Source of the DNA: Heliomarina baculiformis
Lineage (GTDB): Bacteria > Pseudomonadota > Alphaproteobacteria > Rhodobacterales > Rhodobacteraceae
Direction of reading: 5' to 3'
Assembly: GCF_019966545.1 (NCBI RefSeq)
Contig: NZ_JAIMIC010000005.1
Location: 62,001-126,000 of the forward strand
DNA: 64,000 bases
The first letter of the stretch is position 1. Every line of letters starts with the position of its first letter. The position numbers were made by a program, and so were the translations under genes. A model generated the notes under the pieces. It was not told the origin of the DNA, did no database searches, and saw nothing but the letters and a program-made list of their open reading frames with translations. This document shows positions 50,027-61,700 of the stretch, piece after piece.

Positions 50027-50788
50027 ATGGCGCGTCGCAAAAAGATCTACGAAGGCAAGGCCAAGATTCTGTACGAAGGCCCCGAGCCCAATACGATCGT
50101 TCAGTATTTCAAGGATGATGCCACTGCGTTCAACGCCCAGAAAAAGGACGTGATCGACGGCAAGGGCGTGTTGAACAACCGGCTCAGCGAATTTTTCATG
50201 ACCGGGTTGAACACGATCGGCGTGCCGACTCACTTTATCCGACGCCTGAACATGCGCGAACAGCTGGTCCGCAGCTGTGAAATTATTCCGCTGGAAATCA
50301 TCGTGCGCAACTATGCCGCCGGCTCGCTGTCAACGCGGCTGGGCATCGAAGAGGGCACGCAGCTGCCGCGTCCCATCGTCGAATATTGCTACAAGGACGA
50401 CAAGCTGGGCGACCCGCTTGTCACCGAGGAACATATCGCCGCCTTTGGCTGGGCCAGCCAGCAGGACATGGACGATATCCTGTCGCTGTCGCTCCGGGTC
50501 AATGATTTCATGTCCGGCCTGATGCTGGGCGTCGGCATCCGCCTCGTCGATTTCAAGATCGAAATCGGCCGCGTCTTCGACGGCGATTTCCAGCGTCTCG
50601 TGGTCGCGGATGAAATCAGCCCCGACAGCTGCCGCCTCTGGGATATCGAGACCGGTCAGAAACTCGACAAGGACGTGTTCCGCCGCGATCTGGGTAACCT
50701 TACAGACGCCTATTCCGAAGTCGCGCGCCGTCTGGGTGTCATGCCCCAGAACGCCACGCAGATGACCAAGCCGACCCTGATCAACTAA
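50027..50788 (+). CDS. purC: Phosphoribosylaminoimidazole-succinocarboxamide synthase
   Basis: A 253-aa SAICAR synthetase joining aspartate to CAIR with ATP, step 8 of IMP synthesis. The N-terminal [13 protein letters not shown] is the nucleotide-binding loop. The signature [15 protein letters not shown] and the C-terminal [10 protein letters not shown] and [15 protein letters not shown] are present. Together with purS, purQ and purL in this window it forms most of a purine cluster. AAAGG precedes ATG 50027. Confidence 0.97.
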   Translation: MARRKKIYEGKAKILYEGPEPNTIVQYFKDDATAFNAQKKDVIDGKGVLNNRLSEFFMTGLNTIGVPTHFIRRLNMREQLVRSCEIIPLEIIVRNYAAGSLSTRLGIEEGTQLPRPIVEYCYKDDKLGDPLVTEEHIAAFGWASQQDMDDILSLSLRVNDFMSGLMLGVGIRLVDFKIEIGRVFDGDFQRLVVADEISPDSCRLWDIETGQKLDKDVFRRDLGNLTDAYSEVARRLGVMPQNATQMTKPTLIN

Positions 50789-50808
50789 GCCGAAAGAAGG
50801 ACGACAGG

Positions 50809-51039
50809 ATGAAAGCCCGCATACATGTGATGCTGAAAAACGGAGTCCTCGATCCTCAGGGTGAGGCGGTGCACCACGCGCTCGGTTCCATGGGGTTCGA
50901 CGGCGTGCAGGGTGTGCGTCAGGGCAAGGTGATCGAACTTGATCTCGACGACAGCGCCACCGAGGCGCAGGTTGGCGAGATGTGCGAAAAGTTGCTCGCG
51001 AATACGGTGATCGAAAGCTACCAGATCGAGATGATTTGA
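50809..51039 (+). CDS. purS: Phosphoribosylformylglycinamidine synthase subunit PurS
   Basis: A 76-aa protein beginning MKARIHVMLKNGVLDPQGEAV and ending with ANTVIESYQIEMI, the standard PurS. It bridges PurL and PurQ and channels ammonia in the three-part FGAM synthase. It starts 20 bases after purC with GAAGGACG upstream. A strong hairpin separates it from purQ. Confidence 0.95.
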   Translation: MKARIHVMLKNGVLDPQGEAVHHALGSMGFDGVQGVRQGKVIELDLDDSATEAQVGEMCEKLLANTVIESYQIEMI

Positions 51040-51040
51040 T

Positions 51041-51075
51041 ACTTTGCCCGCCAGCCACAATTTGGCGGGCAAAGT
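51041..51075. promoter_or_regulatory. Strong hairpin between purS and purQ
   Basis: A perfect 13-bp stem, ACTTTGCCCGCCA (51041-51053) and TGGCGGGCAAAGT (51063-51075), encloses a 9-nt loop. No T-tract follows (TAATGC), so full termination is unlikely. It could stabilise the upstream mRNA or lower purQ expression relative to purS. Confidence 0.6.
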
Positions 51076-51115
51076 TAATGCAGAACTTTAACATCTGCCG
51101 CTGCGGAGAGACCCC

Positions 51116-51784
51116 ATGAAAGCTGCCGTCATCGTTTTCCCCGGAAGCAATTGCGACCGAGATCTCGCCGTTGCCTTCGAGTCCGCCGGCGCGGATGTGA
51201 CAATGGTCTGGCACAAAGACAGCACCTTGCCTCAAGGCGTTGATATTGTTGGTATTCCCGGCGGTTTCTCTTTTGGTGACTACCTGCGCTGCGGGGCCAT
51301 CGCGGCGCGCTCGCCGATCTGTCAGGCGGTTGTCGCCCATGCGGATCGGGGCGGTTACGCCATGGGGATCTGCAATGGTTTTCAGGTTCTGACAGAAACC
51401 GGCGTCCTGCCCGGCGCCTTGCTGCGCAACGCCGGGCTCAAGTACATCTGCAAGACCGTCGGCCTAAAGGTCGAAACCTCCTCCAGCGCCTTCACCGAAG
51501 GCTATAACGCGGGCGATACCGTCAATATTCCGATTGCTCACCATGACGGCAACTATTTTGCCGACGCAGAGACCGTCGCGCGGCTCAAGGGTGAGGATCG
51601 CGTGGCCTTCACCTATACCGACAACCCGAACGGCTCGATCAGCGATATCGCTGGAATCCTTTCGGAGAACCGTCGCGTTCTGGGCATGATGCCGCACCCG
51701 GAACGGGCAGCCGATTCCGGCCATGGCGGCACTGACGGTGCGGCGTTGTTCCGCGCACTTACCGGCGCTTTGGCTCCGGCCTGA
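51116..51784 (+). CDS. purQ: Phosphoribosylformylglycinamidine synthase subunit PurQ
   Basis: A 222-aa class I glutamine amidotransferase that releases ammonia for PurL. The nucleophile cysteine lies in GICNGFQVL, and His/Glu of the triad are in MMPHPERA. It begins [15 protein letters not shown], typical of PurQ. CGGAGAGA precedes ATG 51116. It follows purS after 76 bases holding the hairpin, while purL is about 3.4 kb away in the opposite direction. Confidence 0.96.
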   Translation: MKAAVIVFPGSNCDRDLAVAFESAGADVTMVWHKDSTLPQGVDIVGIPGGFSFGDYLRCGAIAARSPICQAVVAHADRGGYAMGICNGFQVLTETGVLPGALLRNAGLKYICKTVGLKVETSSSAFTEGYNAGDTVNIPIAHHDGNYFADAETVARLKGEDRVAFTYTDNPNGSISDIAGILSENRRVLGMMPHPERAADSGHGGTDGAALFRALTGALAPA

Positions 51785-51820
51785 CTTGAGCAGCGCCCCA
51801 AGGGGGCGTAGCCTGTCATC

Positions 51821-53593
51821 ATGGCGAACCCGCAGAATACTATTTCCGGCAACCTGATCTTTCCGCGCACTGACACGATTAGCTGGCGGGTGCGGGTTGC
51901 CCTGTTCGTTCTGCTCATCGTCGCCGCCACCACGGTCTGGATCACCAACCACCTCCTGACCGACCGCTTTACCGAAAGCACGCGCAACCGGGCCGAACTG
52001 CGTCTCGCGCTCTACAGCGGGAACCTGCAGAGTGAGTTGCGCCGGAACGCCATCGTGCCGCAGTTGCTGGCGCGCGACCCGAACCTGATCGGCGCGCTGA
52101 ATTCTAACGATTTCAGCCAGTCGACCCAGCGGCTCATCTCCTTTGTAGAGGAAATCGGCGCGGCCTCGCTGATGCTGCTCGACCGGGACGGGCGCACCGT
52201 TGCCGCCACCGACCGTAACCGTCTGGGCGCCACCCATCGCACCGAGGCATATTTCGTGGATGCCGTACGTTCGAACGCGACGGTGTTCTCGGTGATCCCG
52301 CGTGAGGCGGGCGGTTACAGCTTTACCTATTCCCGCCGCATCGAAAACGGCCCCGACGTGCTGGGCGCCATCGTGGTCGAGGTCGATCTGCAGAAATTCG
52401 AACGCGCCTGGGCCGGGATTTCCGACGCCGTGCTGGTCATGGACAGCACCGGCACCATCGTGCTTTCGACAGAACCGCGCTGGCGGGGCTTGACCGAGGA
52501 GGACGCGCTGCGCCGCCAGACCCCTCAGAACGCCATCGAAAAGGCCCTGCGCGCGACGACGGACTGGTCTGCTTTGCCGCCCGACGCCTACATTCAAGGC
52601 GAGGCTGTGATGCGGACGGAATCCAGAATTCCCTTTCGGGGCTGGAGGATGACCTCTTTCACAACCTACAGTTCCATCCGCGAGCGTGTGAACGGTGTGC
52701 TCGCGCTCGAGATCATGGGATTCGCGATTCTCCTCGCGCTCGCCTTCTATGCACTCAGCCGGAAAACGGCGTTACGCATGGCGCTTTTTCAGCGTGAATC
52801 GGCAGAGCTTCGCGCATTGAACATGCGCCTGCAGCGGGAAATTGCCGAGCGAGAAAGGGTGCAGGAGACCCTCGCCGTGACCGAGCAGACCCTTGCCCAA
52901 AGCTCCAAACTGGCGGCCCTGGGTGAGATGTCGGCAGCCGTAAGTCACGAGCTGAACCAGCCACTTGCGGCAATGAAAACCTACCTTGCCGGGGCGCGTC
53001 TGCTGCTGAAACGCAACCGCCCCGAAGAGGCGCTTTCCTCTTTTGGGCGCATCGATGACCTGATCGAACGGATGGGCGCGATTACCCGCCAGCTCAAGTC
53101 CTACGCCCGCAAGGGCGGCGAGAATCTCGCCCCGGTAAACATGGGCGATGCGCTGGCGTCTTCGCTTTCGATGATGGAGCCGCAGCTCAAACACAGGCAA
53201 GTTCAGATCACCCGAGTCCTTCCGGATCAACCGGTTAGGGTGATGGGCGACCGGATGCGCATTGAACAGGTGATGGTCAACCTCTTGCGCAACGCGCTTG
53301 ATGCCACCAAGTCCGTCGACGACCCCGAGGTCGAAATCATTCTTGCCGCAGGGGAAACCGCGACGCTTACGGTGCGCGACAATGGCTACGGGATCAAGGA
53401 TCTGGATTCACTGTTCGAACCCTTCTACACGACCAAGCAGCCCGGCGACGGTGTCGGGCTGGGGCTTGCCATTTCCTCGGGGATCGTGAACGACCTCGGC
53501 GGCAGGCTCACGGCCCGCAACGGTCGCAAAGGCGGCGCGGTCTTCGAGATGCAACTGCCGATCCTGAATGACGATCTGGAAGCGGCCGAATAA
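51821..53593 (+). CDS. dctB: DctB-type sensor histidine kinase
   Basis: A 590-aa membrane kinase. Membrane helices lie at about 25-42 and 292-313, flanking a periplasmic double-Cache-type sensor (46-290). A coiled segment (RLQREIAERERVQETL) leads to the HisKA domain with phospho-His376 in AAVSHELNQPLAAMKTYL, the HPK4 box of DctB. The ATPase part has LLRNALDA, RDNGYGI and GVGLGLAISSGIV. DctB kinases sense C4-dicarboxylates such as succinate and malate, but no dct transporter is adjacent, so the ligand is inferred from architecture only. The partner regulator follows. Confidence 0.85.
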   Translation: MANPQNTISGNLIFPRTDTISWRVRVALFVLLIVAATTVWITNHLLTDRFTESTRNRAELRLALYSGNLQSELRRNAIVPQLLARDPNLIGALNSNDFSQSTQRLISFVEEIGAASLMLLDRDGRTVAATDRNRLGATHRTEAYFVDAVRSNATVFSVIPREAGGYSFTYSRRIENGPDVLGAIVVEVDLQKFERAWAGISDAVLVMDSTGTIVLSTEPRWRGLTEEDALRRQTPQNAIEKALRATTDWSALPPDAYIQGEAVMRTESRIPFRGWRMTSFTTYSSIRERVNGVLALEIMGFAILLALAFYALSRKTALRMALFQRESAELRALNMRLQREIAERERVQETLAVTEQTLAQSSKLAALGEMSAAVSHELNQPLAAMKTYLAGARLLLKRNRPEEALSSFGRIDDLIERMGAITRQLKSYARKGGENLAPVNMGDALASSLSMMEPQLKHRQVQITRVLPDQPVRVMGDRMRIEQVMVNLLRNALDATKSVDDPEVEIILAAGETATLTVRDNGYGIKDLDSLFEPFYTTKQPGDGVGLGLAISSGIVNDLGGRLTARNGRKGGAVFEMQLPILNDDLEAAE

Positions 53594-53680
53594 CCCGCGC
53601 TGAAAACGTTGTAACACGTAACGAAGAAATTAACTTAAGCTACTGATGCGATCCCCGCTCAGAACAAGGTGATGATGAAT

Positions 53681-55015
53681 ATGGCTCAGGCGATGAAGAT
53701 TGCGATTGTCGACGATGAACAGGACATGCGCCAGTCGATCAGCCAATGGCTGGCACTCTCGGGATATGACACCGAAACCTTTTCCAGCGCCGAGGATGCG
53801 CTGCGGGTGCTGGGCCCCGAATATCCCGGTATCGTGATCTCGGACATCAAGATGCCCGGCATGGACGGCATGCAGTTTCTCAAGAAGCTGATGGGCAATG
53901 ACAGCGCGCTGCCGGTCATCATGATCACCGGCCATGGCGATGTGCCGATGGCGGTCGAGGCGATGCGCGTCGGGGCCTTTGATTTCCTTGAAAAGCCCTT
54001 CAACCCCGACCGGATGTCGGATCTGGCGAAACGTGCCACCGGCGCCCGCCGTCTGGTGATGGACAGCCGCGCCCTGCGCCGAGAGCTGAGCGATGGCTCG
54101 CAGCTGATGAACAAGCTGATCGGTGCCAGCCCCGTCATGATGCGCCTGAAAGAGGACATTCTCGATCTCGGTCAGGCAGATGGCCATGTTCTGATCGACG
54201 GCGAAACCGGCACCGGCAAGACGCTGGTCGCACACGCGCTGCACGCAGTCGGCAGCCGGGCGGGCAAGAAATTCGTTCTCGTGAGCTGTAACGCCTTCGA
54301 GGAAGAAGCGCTGTCGAAGCGGCTCTTTGGCCCGATGTTGCCCGAGGATGGCCAGCTCCCGGCGATTGAAGAGGCGCGCGGCGGGACGCTCGTGCTCGAG
54401 GATATCGAGGCGCTGACCGATACGATGCAGGCCCGTCTGCTGAGCGTCATCAACGAACAGGGCACGCCCGCCGAAACCCGCATCATCGCGATCTCGAACC
54501 TTCAGGAAGCCGGTCGCACCTGCGAAGACGCGCTGCGCTCGGACCTGTTTTACCGCTTGGCCGCGCTGCGCATCACCCTGCCGCCACTGCGGACACGGGG
54601 CGAAGATATACTGACCCTCTTCACCCGCCTTTCTGAGCAATTCGCCGAGGAATACGGCTGCGAAGCGCCGCAGGTCTCTGCGCAGGAGGCTGCACAGCTC
54701 TTGCAGGCCCCTTGGCCGGGCAACGTGCGCCAGCTCATCAACATCGCGGAACGCGCCGTTCTGCAATCGCGTCGAGGCTCTGGCACCATTGCCTCGCTTC
54801 TGATGTCCGATCACGAGGACATGCAGCCGGTGATGACGACCGAAGGCAAGCCGCTCAAGGAATACGTCGAGGCGTTCGAGCGGATGCTGATCGATAACAC
54901 CATGCGGCGTCACCGTGGATCCATCGCCAGCGTGATGGACGAACTCTGCCTGCCGCGCCGCACCCTGAACGAGAAGATGGCGAAATACGGTCTCCAGCGT
55001 TCAGATTATATTTAG
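53681..55015 (+). CDS. dctD: DctD-type response regulator lacking the GAFTGA loop
   Basis: About 444 aa. The receiver domain has Asp11-Asp12 and phospho-Asp55 in ISDIKMPGMDG, with Lys in FDFLEKPF. The AAA+ domain has Walker A GETGTGKT (174-181), Walker B GGTLVLEDIEAL and the arginine-finger region RSDLFYRLAALRI. A Fis-type helix-turn-helix lies at the end (SIASVMDELCLPRRTLNEKMAKYG). Between Walker A and B, where sigma-54 activators carry GAFTGA, the sequence reads LFGPMLPEDGQLPAIEEA. The loop is absent, so it probably does not remodel sigma-54 polymerase. NtrC of Rhodobacter is a known example that activates the housekeeping sigma factor instead. Several in-frame starts (53669 to 53681) are possible; AAGGTG favours 53681. 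Confidence 0.88.
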   Translation: MAQAMKIAIVDDEQDMRQSISQWLALSGYDTETFSSAEDALRVLGPEYPGIVISDIKMPGMDGMQFLKKLMGNDSALPVIMITGHGDVPMAVEAMRVGAFDFLEKPFNPDRMSDLAKRATGARRLVMDSRALRRELSDGSQLMNKLIGASPVMMRLKEDILDLGQADGHVLIDGETGTGKTLVAHALHAVGSRAGKKFVLVSCNAFEEEALSKRLFGPMLPEDGQLPAIEEARGGTLVLEDIEALTDTMQARLLSVINEQGTPAETRIIAISNLQEAGRTCEDALRSDLFYRLAALRITLPPLRTRGEDILTLFTRLSEQFAEEYGCEAPQVSAQEAAQLLQAPWPGNVRQLINIAERAVLQSRRGSGTIASLLMSDHEDMQPVMTTEGKPLKEYVEAFERMLIDNTMRRHRGSIASVMDELCLPRRTLNEKMAKYGLQRSDYI

Positions 55016-55074
55016 GATGATCTGCGTCTATTGCATGGCCGGTTAACGCCGGTCATGCCGGGCGCACGGTGCCG

Positions 55075-55103
55075 CTGTACAGGGGGTGTACAGCTTATGT
55101 ACG
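55075..55103. repeat. Phased hexamer array B, 11-bp period
   Basis: TGTACA (55076), TGTACA (55087) and TGTACG (55098) start exactly 11 bp apart. The stretch CTGTAC-AGGGG-GTGTAC, then AGCTT and ATGTAC, aligns with the minus strand of array A at 5078-5116, including the AGGGG spacer. It lies 60 bases after the regulator gene and 25 bases before a terminator. The binding protein is unknown. Confidence 0.65.
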
Positions 55104-55128
55104 GAAATCATCCCCCTGTCAGACGTAA

Positions 55129-55166
55129 AAACGCCCGGCGGTTTGCGGCTACCGGGCGTTTCAATT
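55129..55166. terminator. Bidirectional terminator between dctD-like gene and purL
   Basis: AAACGCCCGG (55129-55138) pairs with CCGGGCGTTT (55152-55161) around a 13-nt loop; an A-tract precedes and TCAATTTT follows. It ends the regulator transcript and can also stop purL transcripts from the other side. Confidence 0.8.
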
Positions 55167-55184
55167 TTCGCGTTCTGACTGGCC

Positions 55185-57344
<2,160 letters not shown>

Positions 57345-57496
57345 CTTTAGTGAATTCCCTCGGAGCTCGTTTCGATGCGCTTGTAGGGCATGGCCGCGTT
57401 CGGGAAAAGGGCAAAGCCCCTTGTTGTATGGCCGGATCCGATTTTGCGGGCTGATTTCCCGCGATACGCATCATTAGCGCGCGGCGCGGTTACGCC

Positions 57497-57525
57497 AAAA
57501 AAAAGGCCGAGCACTAAGCTCGGCC
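57497..57525 (-). terminator. Rho-independent terminator
   Basis: On the minus strand GGCCGAGC, loop TTAGT, GCTCGGCC, then eight Ts. It ends the LysR transcript or the candidate sRNA. Confidence 0.88.
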
Positions 57526-57600
57526 AAAGTCCAACAGGGAGGTAGAAAATGACGCGCAACTAGGCGCCTTCATCTTCTGATGTCCATTTATGCGCCACAC
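57497..57600 (-). ncRNA. Candidate trans-acting sRNA with anti-Shine-Dalgarno stretch
   Basis: Downstream of the LysR gene on the same strand. A hairpin built on ATGA...GCGC-CTAGTT-GCGC...TCAT is followed by unpaired TTTTCTACCTCCCTGTTGG and then a perfect terminator stem with eight Ts. This hairpin, CCUCCC, terminator order is typical of alphaproteobacterial sRNAs that target ribosome binding sites. It could be an independent transcript or be processed from the LysR mRNA 3' end. No clear sigma-70 promoter is visible. Confidence 0.4.
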
Positions 57601-57663
57601 TTTGTCCGATCAAGGGCGAAGATAGGGGGTCTCCGGCATTCCTGCTATGCAATTTCGGCATAG

Positions 57664-58569
57664 CTATATTTTTCCCATCTGCCTCAGATGCTTGCGATGT
57701 GCAATAATTTCCTCTTGCACGAAATCGCGGAAAACAGAGATCCTTTGCGATTGTCGCAGCTCCTCGGGATAGGCGAGGAAAACAGGTACATCCGCCGATT
57801 CGATGTTGGGCAGCACACGGACCAGCTCGGGGAACTCTTCGACAAGGTAATCCGGCAGGATTCCGATACCCAGATTGTTGAGAACGCCCTGAAGAACGCC
57901 GAAGTAGTTATTCACCGTCAAAAGCGATCCGGGGTTCATCGACATCAGGTGCTGCACCAGCCACGCCCCCGCAGCCACCTGCGCCGATCCTGCGTGCTGG
58001 CAGATCAGACGGTGGTTCGAGATATCCTCGGGTTCGGTGGGCATGCCGTTGCGGTCGATGTATTCTTTCGATGCGTAAAGGAGCATCTGAACGGTCATCA
58101 GACGCTTGCGGATCAGGTCGGCCTGGCTGGGTTCTTTCATGCGTATGGCGACATCGGCCTCACGCATGGGCAGGTCAAGCACCCGCTCTTCGAGCATCAG
58201 GTCGATCTTCAGACCGGGGTAGCGTTCGTATAGCTTGGGCAGGCGCGGCACCAGCCAGAGCGTGCCGAAGCCGAATGTGGTGGTGACGCGGAGTTCGCCA
58301 AAGACCTCGTCCTCGCTGTCGCGAATGCGGGCCGAGGCCGCGTCGAGCCGCTTGCTCATTGAGCGCGTCGCGTCGAACAGCAACTCACCCTGTTCGGTAA
58401 GGATCAGCCCGCGGGCATGCCGATGAAACAGGGTTGTGTTCAACGCTTCTTCGAGACCGCGAATCTGTCGGCTGACCGCGGATTGCGAAAGATTGAGGCG
58501 GTCGCCCGCATGAGTCAGGCTTCCCGCGTCGGCTACCGCGTGAAAAATTCTGAGTTTATCCCAATCCAT
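57664..58569 (-). CDS. LysR-family transcriptional regulator
   Basis: A 301-aa protein. The N-terminal winged helix-turn-helix has FHAVADAGSLTHAGDRLNLSQSAVSRQIRGLEEALNTTLFHRH, and an effector-binding domain with two Rossmann-like lobes follows. The regulated genes are probably nearby: it is divergent from the indolepyruvate ferredoxin oxidoreductase gene, with 185 bases between the starts, the classic LysR arrangement. The effector is unknown. ATG 58569 (MDWDKLRIF) is preferred to the ATG at 58584. Confidence 0.92.
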   Translation of the reverse strand: MDWDKLRIFHAVADAGSLTHAGDRLNLSQSAVSRQIRGLEEALNTTLFHRHARGLILTEQGELLFDATRSMSKRLDAASARIRDSEDEVFGELRVTTTFGFGTLWLVPRLPKLYERYPGLKIDLMLEERVLDLPMREADVAIRMKEPSQADLIRKRLMTVQMLLYASKEYIDRNGMPTEPEDISNHRLICQHAGSAQVAAGAWLVQHLMSMNPGSLLTVNNYFGVLQGVLNNLGIGILPDYLVEEFPELVRVLPNIESADVPVFLAYPEELRQSQRISVFRDFVQEEIIAHRKHLRQMGKI

Positions 58570-58754
58570 TGACGATCCGACCACTTCTTACAAGGCTGTC
58601 ATTCTATGCTCACGCGCCTATATATTGAGAACTAACAAAACATACAGCAATTGTTGTTGCGTTTACGGAAATCCGGGTTTTCGTCTATACAGGTCATAAA
58701 TTGTGACCTAATATTGACCAGAACTTGAGCAGTACCGACGTCGGGAGGCGCCGA

Positions 58755-61700
58755 ATGACAGTTCAGAACATCTCGCTAAATGATCGTTTCGACCTGAGCA
58801 AAAGCCCGGTGCTGCTCAATGGCACTCAGGCGCTGGTGCGCCTGATACTGATGCAGAAGGAGCGCGACCGGGAAGCGGGACATAACACAGCGGGTCTGGT
58901 CACCGGCTATCGCGGGTCGCCCTTGGGCGCGGTCGACATGCAGATGAACAAGGCCGCCAAGCCACTGGCGGAAAATGACATCACCTTTCAATGGGGCCTG
59001 AACGAAGACCTCGCGGCAACGGCGCTTTGGGGCGCACAGCAGGCCGAATTGCGCGGCGAAGGCAAGTTCGATGGTGTGTTCGGGCTCTGGTATGGCAAGG
59101 GGCCGGGCGTGGACCGGTCCGGCGACGTCGTGCGCCACGCGAATATGGCCGGCGCCAGCGCGCTTGGCGGTGTGCTGATGGCGATGGGCGACGATCACAC
59201 CGGTGAATCCTCGACCGTGCTGCACCAGTCGGAATGGGCGCTGATGGATGCCTATATGCCTATCGTCTCGCCCGCCGGGGTGCAGGAAATCCTCGATTAC
59301 GGGATTTATGGCTACGCTTTGTCGCGGTTCTGCGGGCTCTGGGTCGGACTGAAAACGATGAAGGACACGGTCGAGGCGACGTCTGTCGTCGATGGCCGCC
59401 CAGACCGGATGCAGCTTGTCACGCCGGATTTCCCGATGCCCGAAGGCGGGCTGAACATCCGTCTGGTCGACACGCCGCATCTTCAGGAAGAACGTGTTAT
59501 CGATCACAAGCGTTTCGCGGCCGAGGCGTTCGCTCGTGCAAACCGTATCGACAAGCGAATGTGGGGCAAACCCGGTGCCAAGATCGGGTTCGTCGCGGCG
59601 GGCAAGAACTGGCTGGATCTGGTCCATGCCATGTCGCTCTTGAACATAACCGAGGATGATGCCGAACGGCTGGGGATCACGACCTACAAGATCGGCCAGA
59701 CCTTCCCACTGGATATGACCAGCTTCAATGAATGGGCCGAAGGTCTTGATTTGATTGTGGTCGTCGAGGAAAAGCGCAAGCTGATCGAGGTCCAGATCAA
59801 GGAAGCGCTCTTTGACGAACGGCGCGGCCGCCGGGTCTATGGCTGGTACAAGGGTGGCGCTGGCGGGATGCACCGGGACGAGCTGTTCCCCACGCGCGGC
59901 GCGCTCGATCCGATCATGATCGCGGAAAAACTGGGCGGCATCCTGATCGAGGAAGGTCGCGATACCGATGCGATCAAGGCGGGTATGCAGAACCTATCTG
60001 ACGCGCGTCGCAACGACAATGCCGAGGATATCGCGGCGCGTCTGCCCTATTTCTGCTCGGGCTGTCCGCATAACACCTCGACCAAGGTGCCCGAAGGGTC
60101 TCGTGCCTATGCCGGGATTGGCTGTCACTACATGGCGCAGTGGATGGACCGCTCGACCACCGGCTTCACCCATATGGGCGGTGAAGGTGCGAACTGGATT
60201 GGCGAGGCGCCGTTTTCGAAAACGAACCACGTGTTTCAGAACCTTGGCGACGGCACCTATAACCACTCTGGTGTGCAGGCGATCCGGGCCGCCATCGCCG
60301 CGAAAACCAATATCACCTACAAGATCCTCTATAATGACGCGGTGGCCATGACGGGCGGCCAGCATAACGAGGGCGATCTTGACGCGCCGCGCATCGCGCA
60401 AGAGCTGAAAGCGATGGGAATCAAAAGGGTAGCCGTCGTTTATGATGAAAAGGAAGAACCGGCGCGCGACGGTTTCCCGAAGAATCTCGAATGGCACGAA
60501 CGCGCCGAAATGGACAAGGTGCAAAAGGAATTCCGCGAGATCGAAGGTGTTTCCGCCATCATCTATGTCCAGACCTGTGCCGCCGAGAAACGCCGCCGTC
60601 GCAAGCGCGGGCAATTCCCCGATCCGGACAAGCGCGTGTTCATCAACACCGATGTCTGCGAAGGCTGCGGCGATTGCGGGGTGCAGTCGAACTGCGTCTC
60701 GATCGTGCCGAAAGAGACCGAGCTTGGCCGCAAGCGGATGATTGACCAGTCCTCCTGCAACAAAGATTTCTCATGTCTGAAAGGGTTTTGCCCGTCTTTC
60801 GTGACGCTGGAAGGGGCAAAGGTAAAGAAAGAGGCAACGACTGAACTCAAGCTGCCCGATCTGCCGGAGCCGGATCTGCCCGCGATCGACGGCACGCATA
60901 ATGTCGTGATTACCGGCGTTGGCGGCACGGGCGTCGTGACCATCGGCGCGGTGCTGGCACAGGCCGCGCAGATCGACGGCAAGGGCGCGGGCATGATGGA
61001 GATGGCGGGCCTCGCTCAAAAGGGAGGTGCCGTGCATATCCATTGCCGGATCGCCGAACGGCCCGAGGATATCAGCGCGATCCGCGTGGCAACGGGCGAG
61101 GCGCATGCGCTCATCGGTGGTGATCTGGTGGTCTCGGCCGGGCCCAAAACCCTTGGGCTCACCAAGTCGGGGCAAACCGGCGCAGTAGTCAACAGCCATG
61201 AAATCATCACCGGCGACTTTACCCGCAACACCGAATTTGCCTTGCCCTCCGACCGTTTGTCGCTCGCTCTTCAGGCGCGGATGAAGGATCGTTTGGCTCT
61301 GTTCGATGCCTCGGATCTGGCAAAAACCACCCTTGGAGATTCGATATTCTCGAACATGATGGTCTTTGGCGGGGCCTGGCAGATGGGGCTTATTCCGTTG
61401 AGCTACGAGTCGATCAAGGGCGCGATCGAACTGAACGGCGCGGCGGTCGAGCGGAACCTGCGGGCCTTTGAAATCGGTCGCTGGGCTGTGCTCTTCCCGG
61501 AAGAGGTTGAACGTTTGCTTACGCCGAACGTGGTCGAGATGCCGAAAACCGTTGAAGACCGGATCGCCTTCCGCGCAGAGTACCTGACTCAGTATCAGGG
61601 CAAACGTCTGGCGAAACGCTATCTCAAGCTGCTTGAAGGAATCAATGATCCCAAGCTGAAAGAGGCGGTCGCGCTCGGCTATCACAAGCTATTGTCTTAC

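Larger units (their letters stand above)
57345..57663. other. Intergenic region purL to LysR gene
   Basis: 319 bases. It contains a clear minus-strand terminator, a candidate sRNA, and on the plus strand a strong Shine-Dalgarno followed by a four-codon frame (57549-57563) that is probably just the complement of the sRNA's CCUCCC. The purL promoter must lie near 57350-57480. Confidence 0.5.

Noticed and set aside
57549-57563. Four-codon ORF (MTRN) with a strong GGGAGG ribosome site
   Set aside because: Its binding site is simply the complement of the CCUCCC in the candidate sRNA on the other strand, and no gene follows that it could control as a leader.
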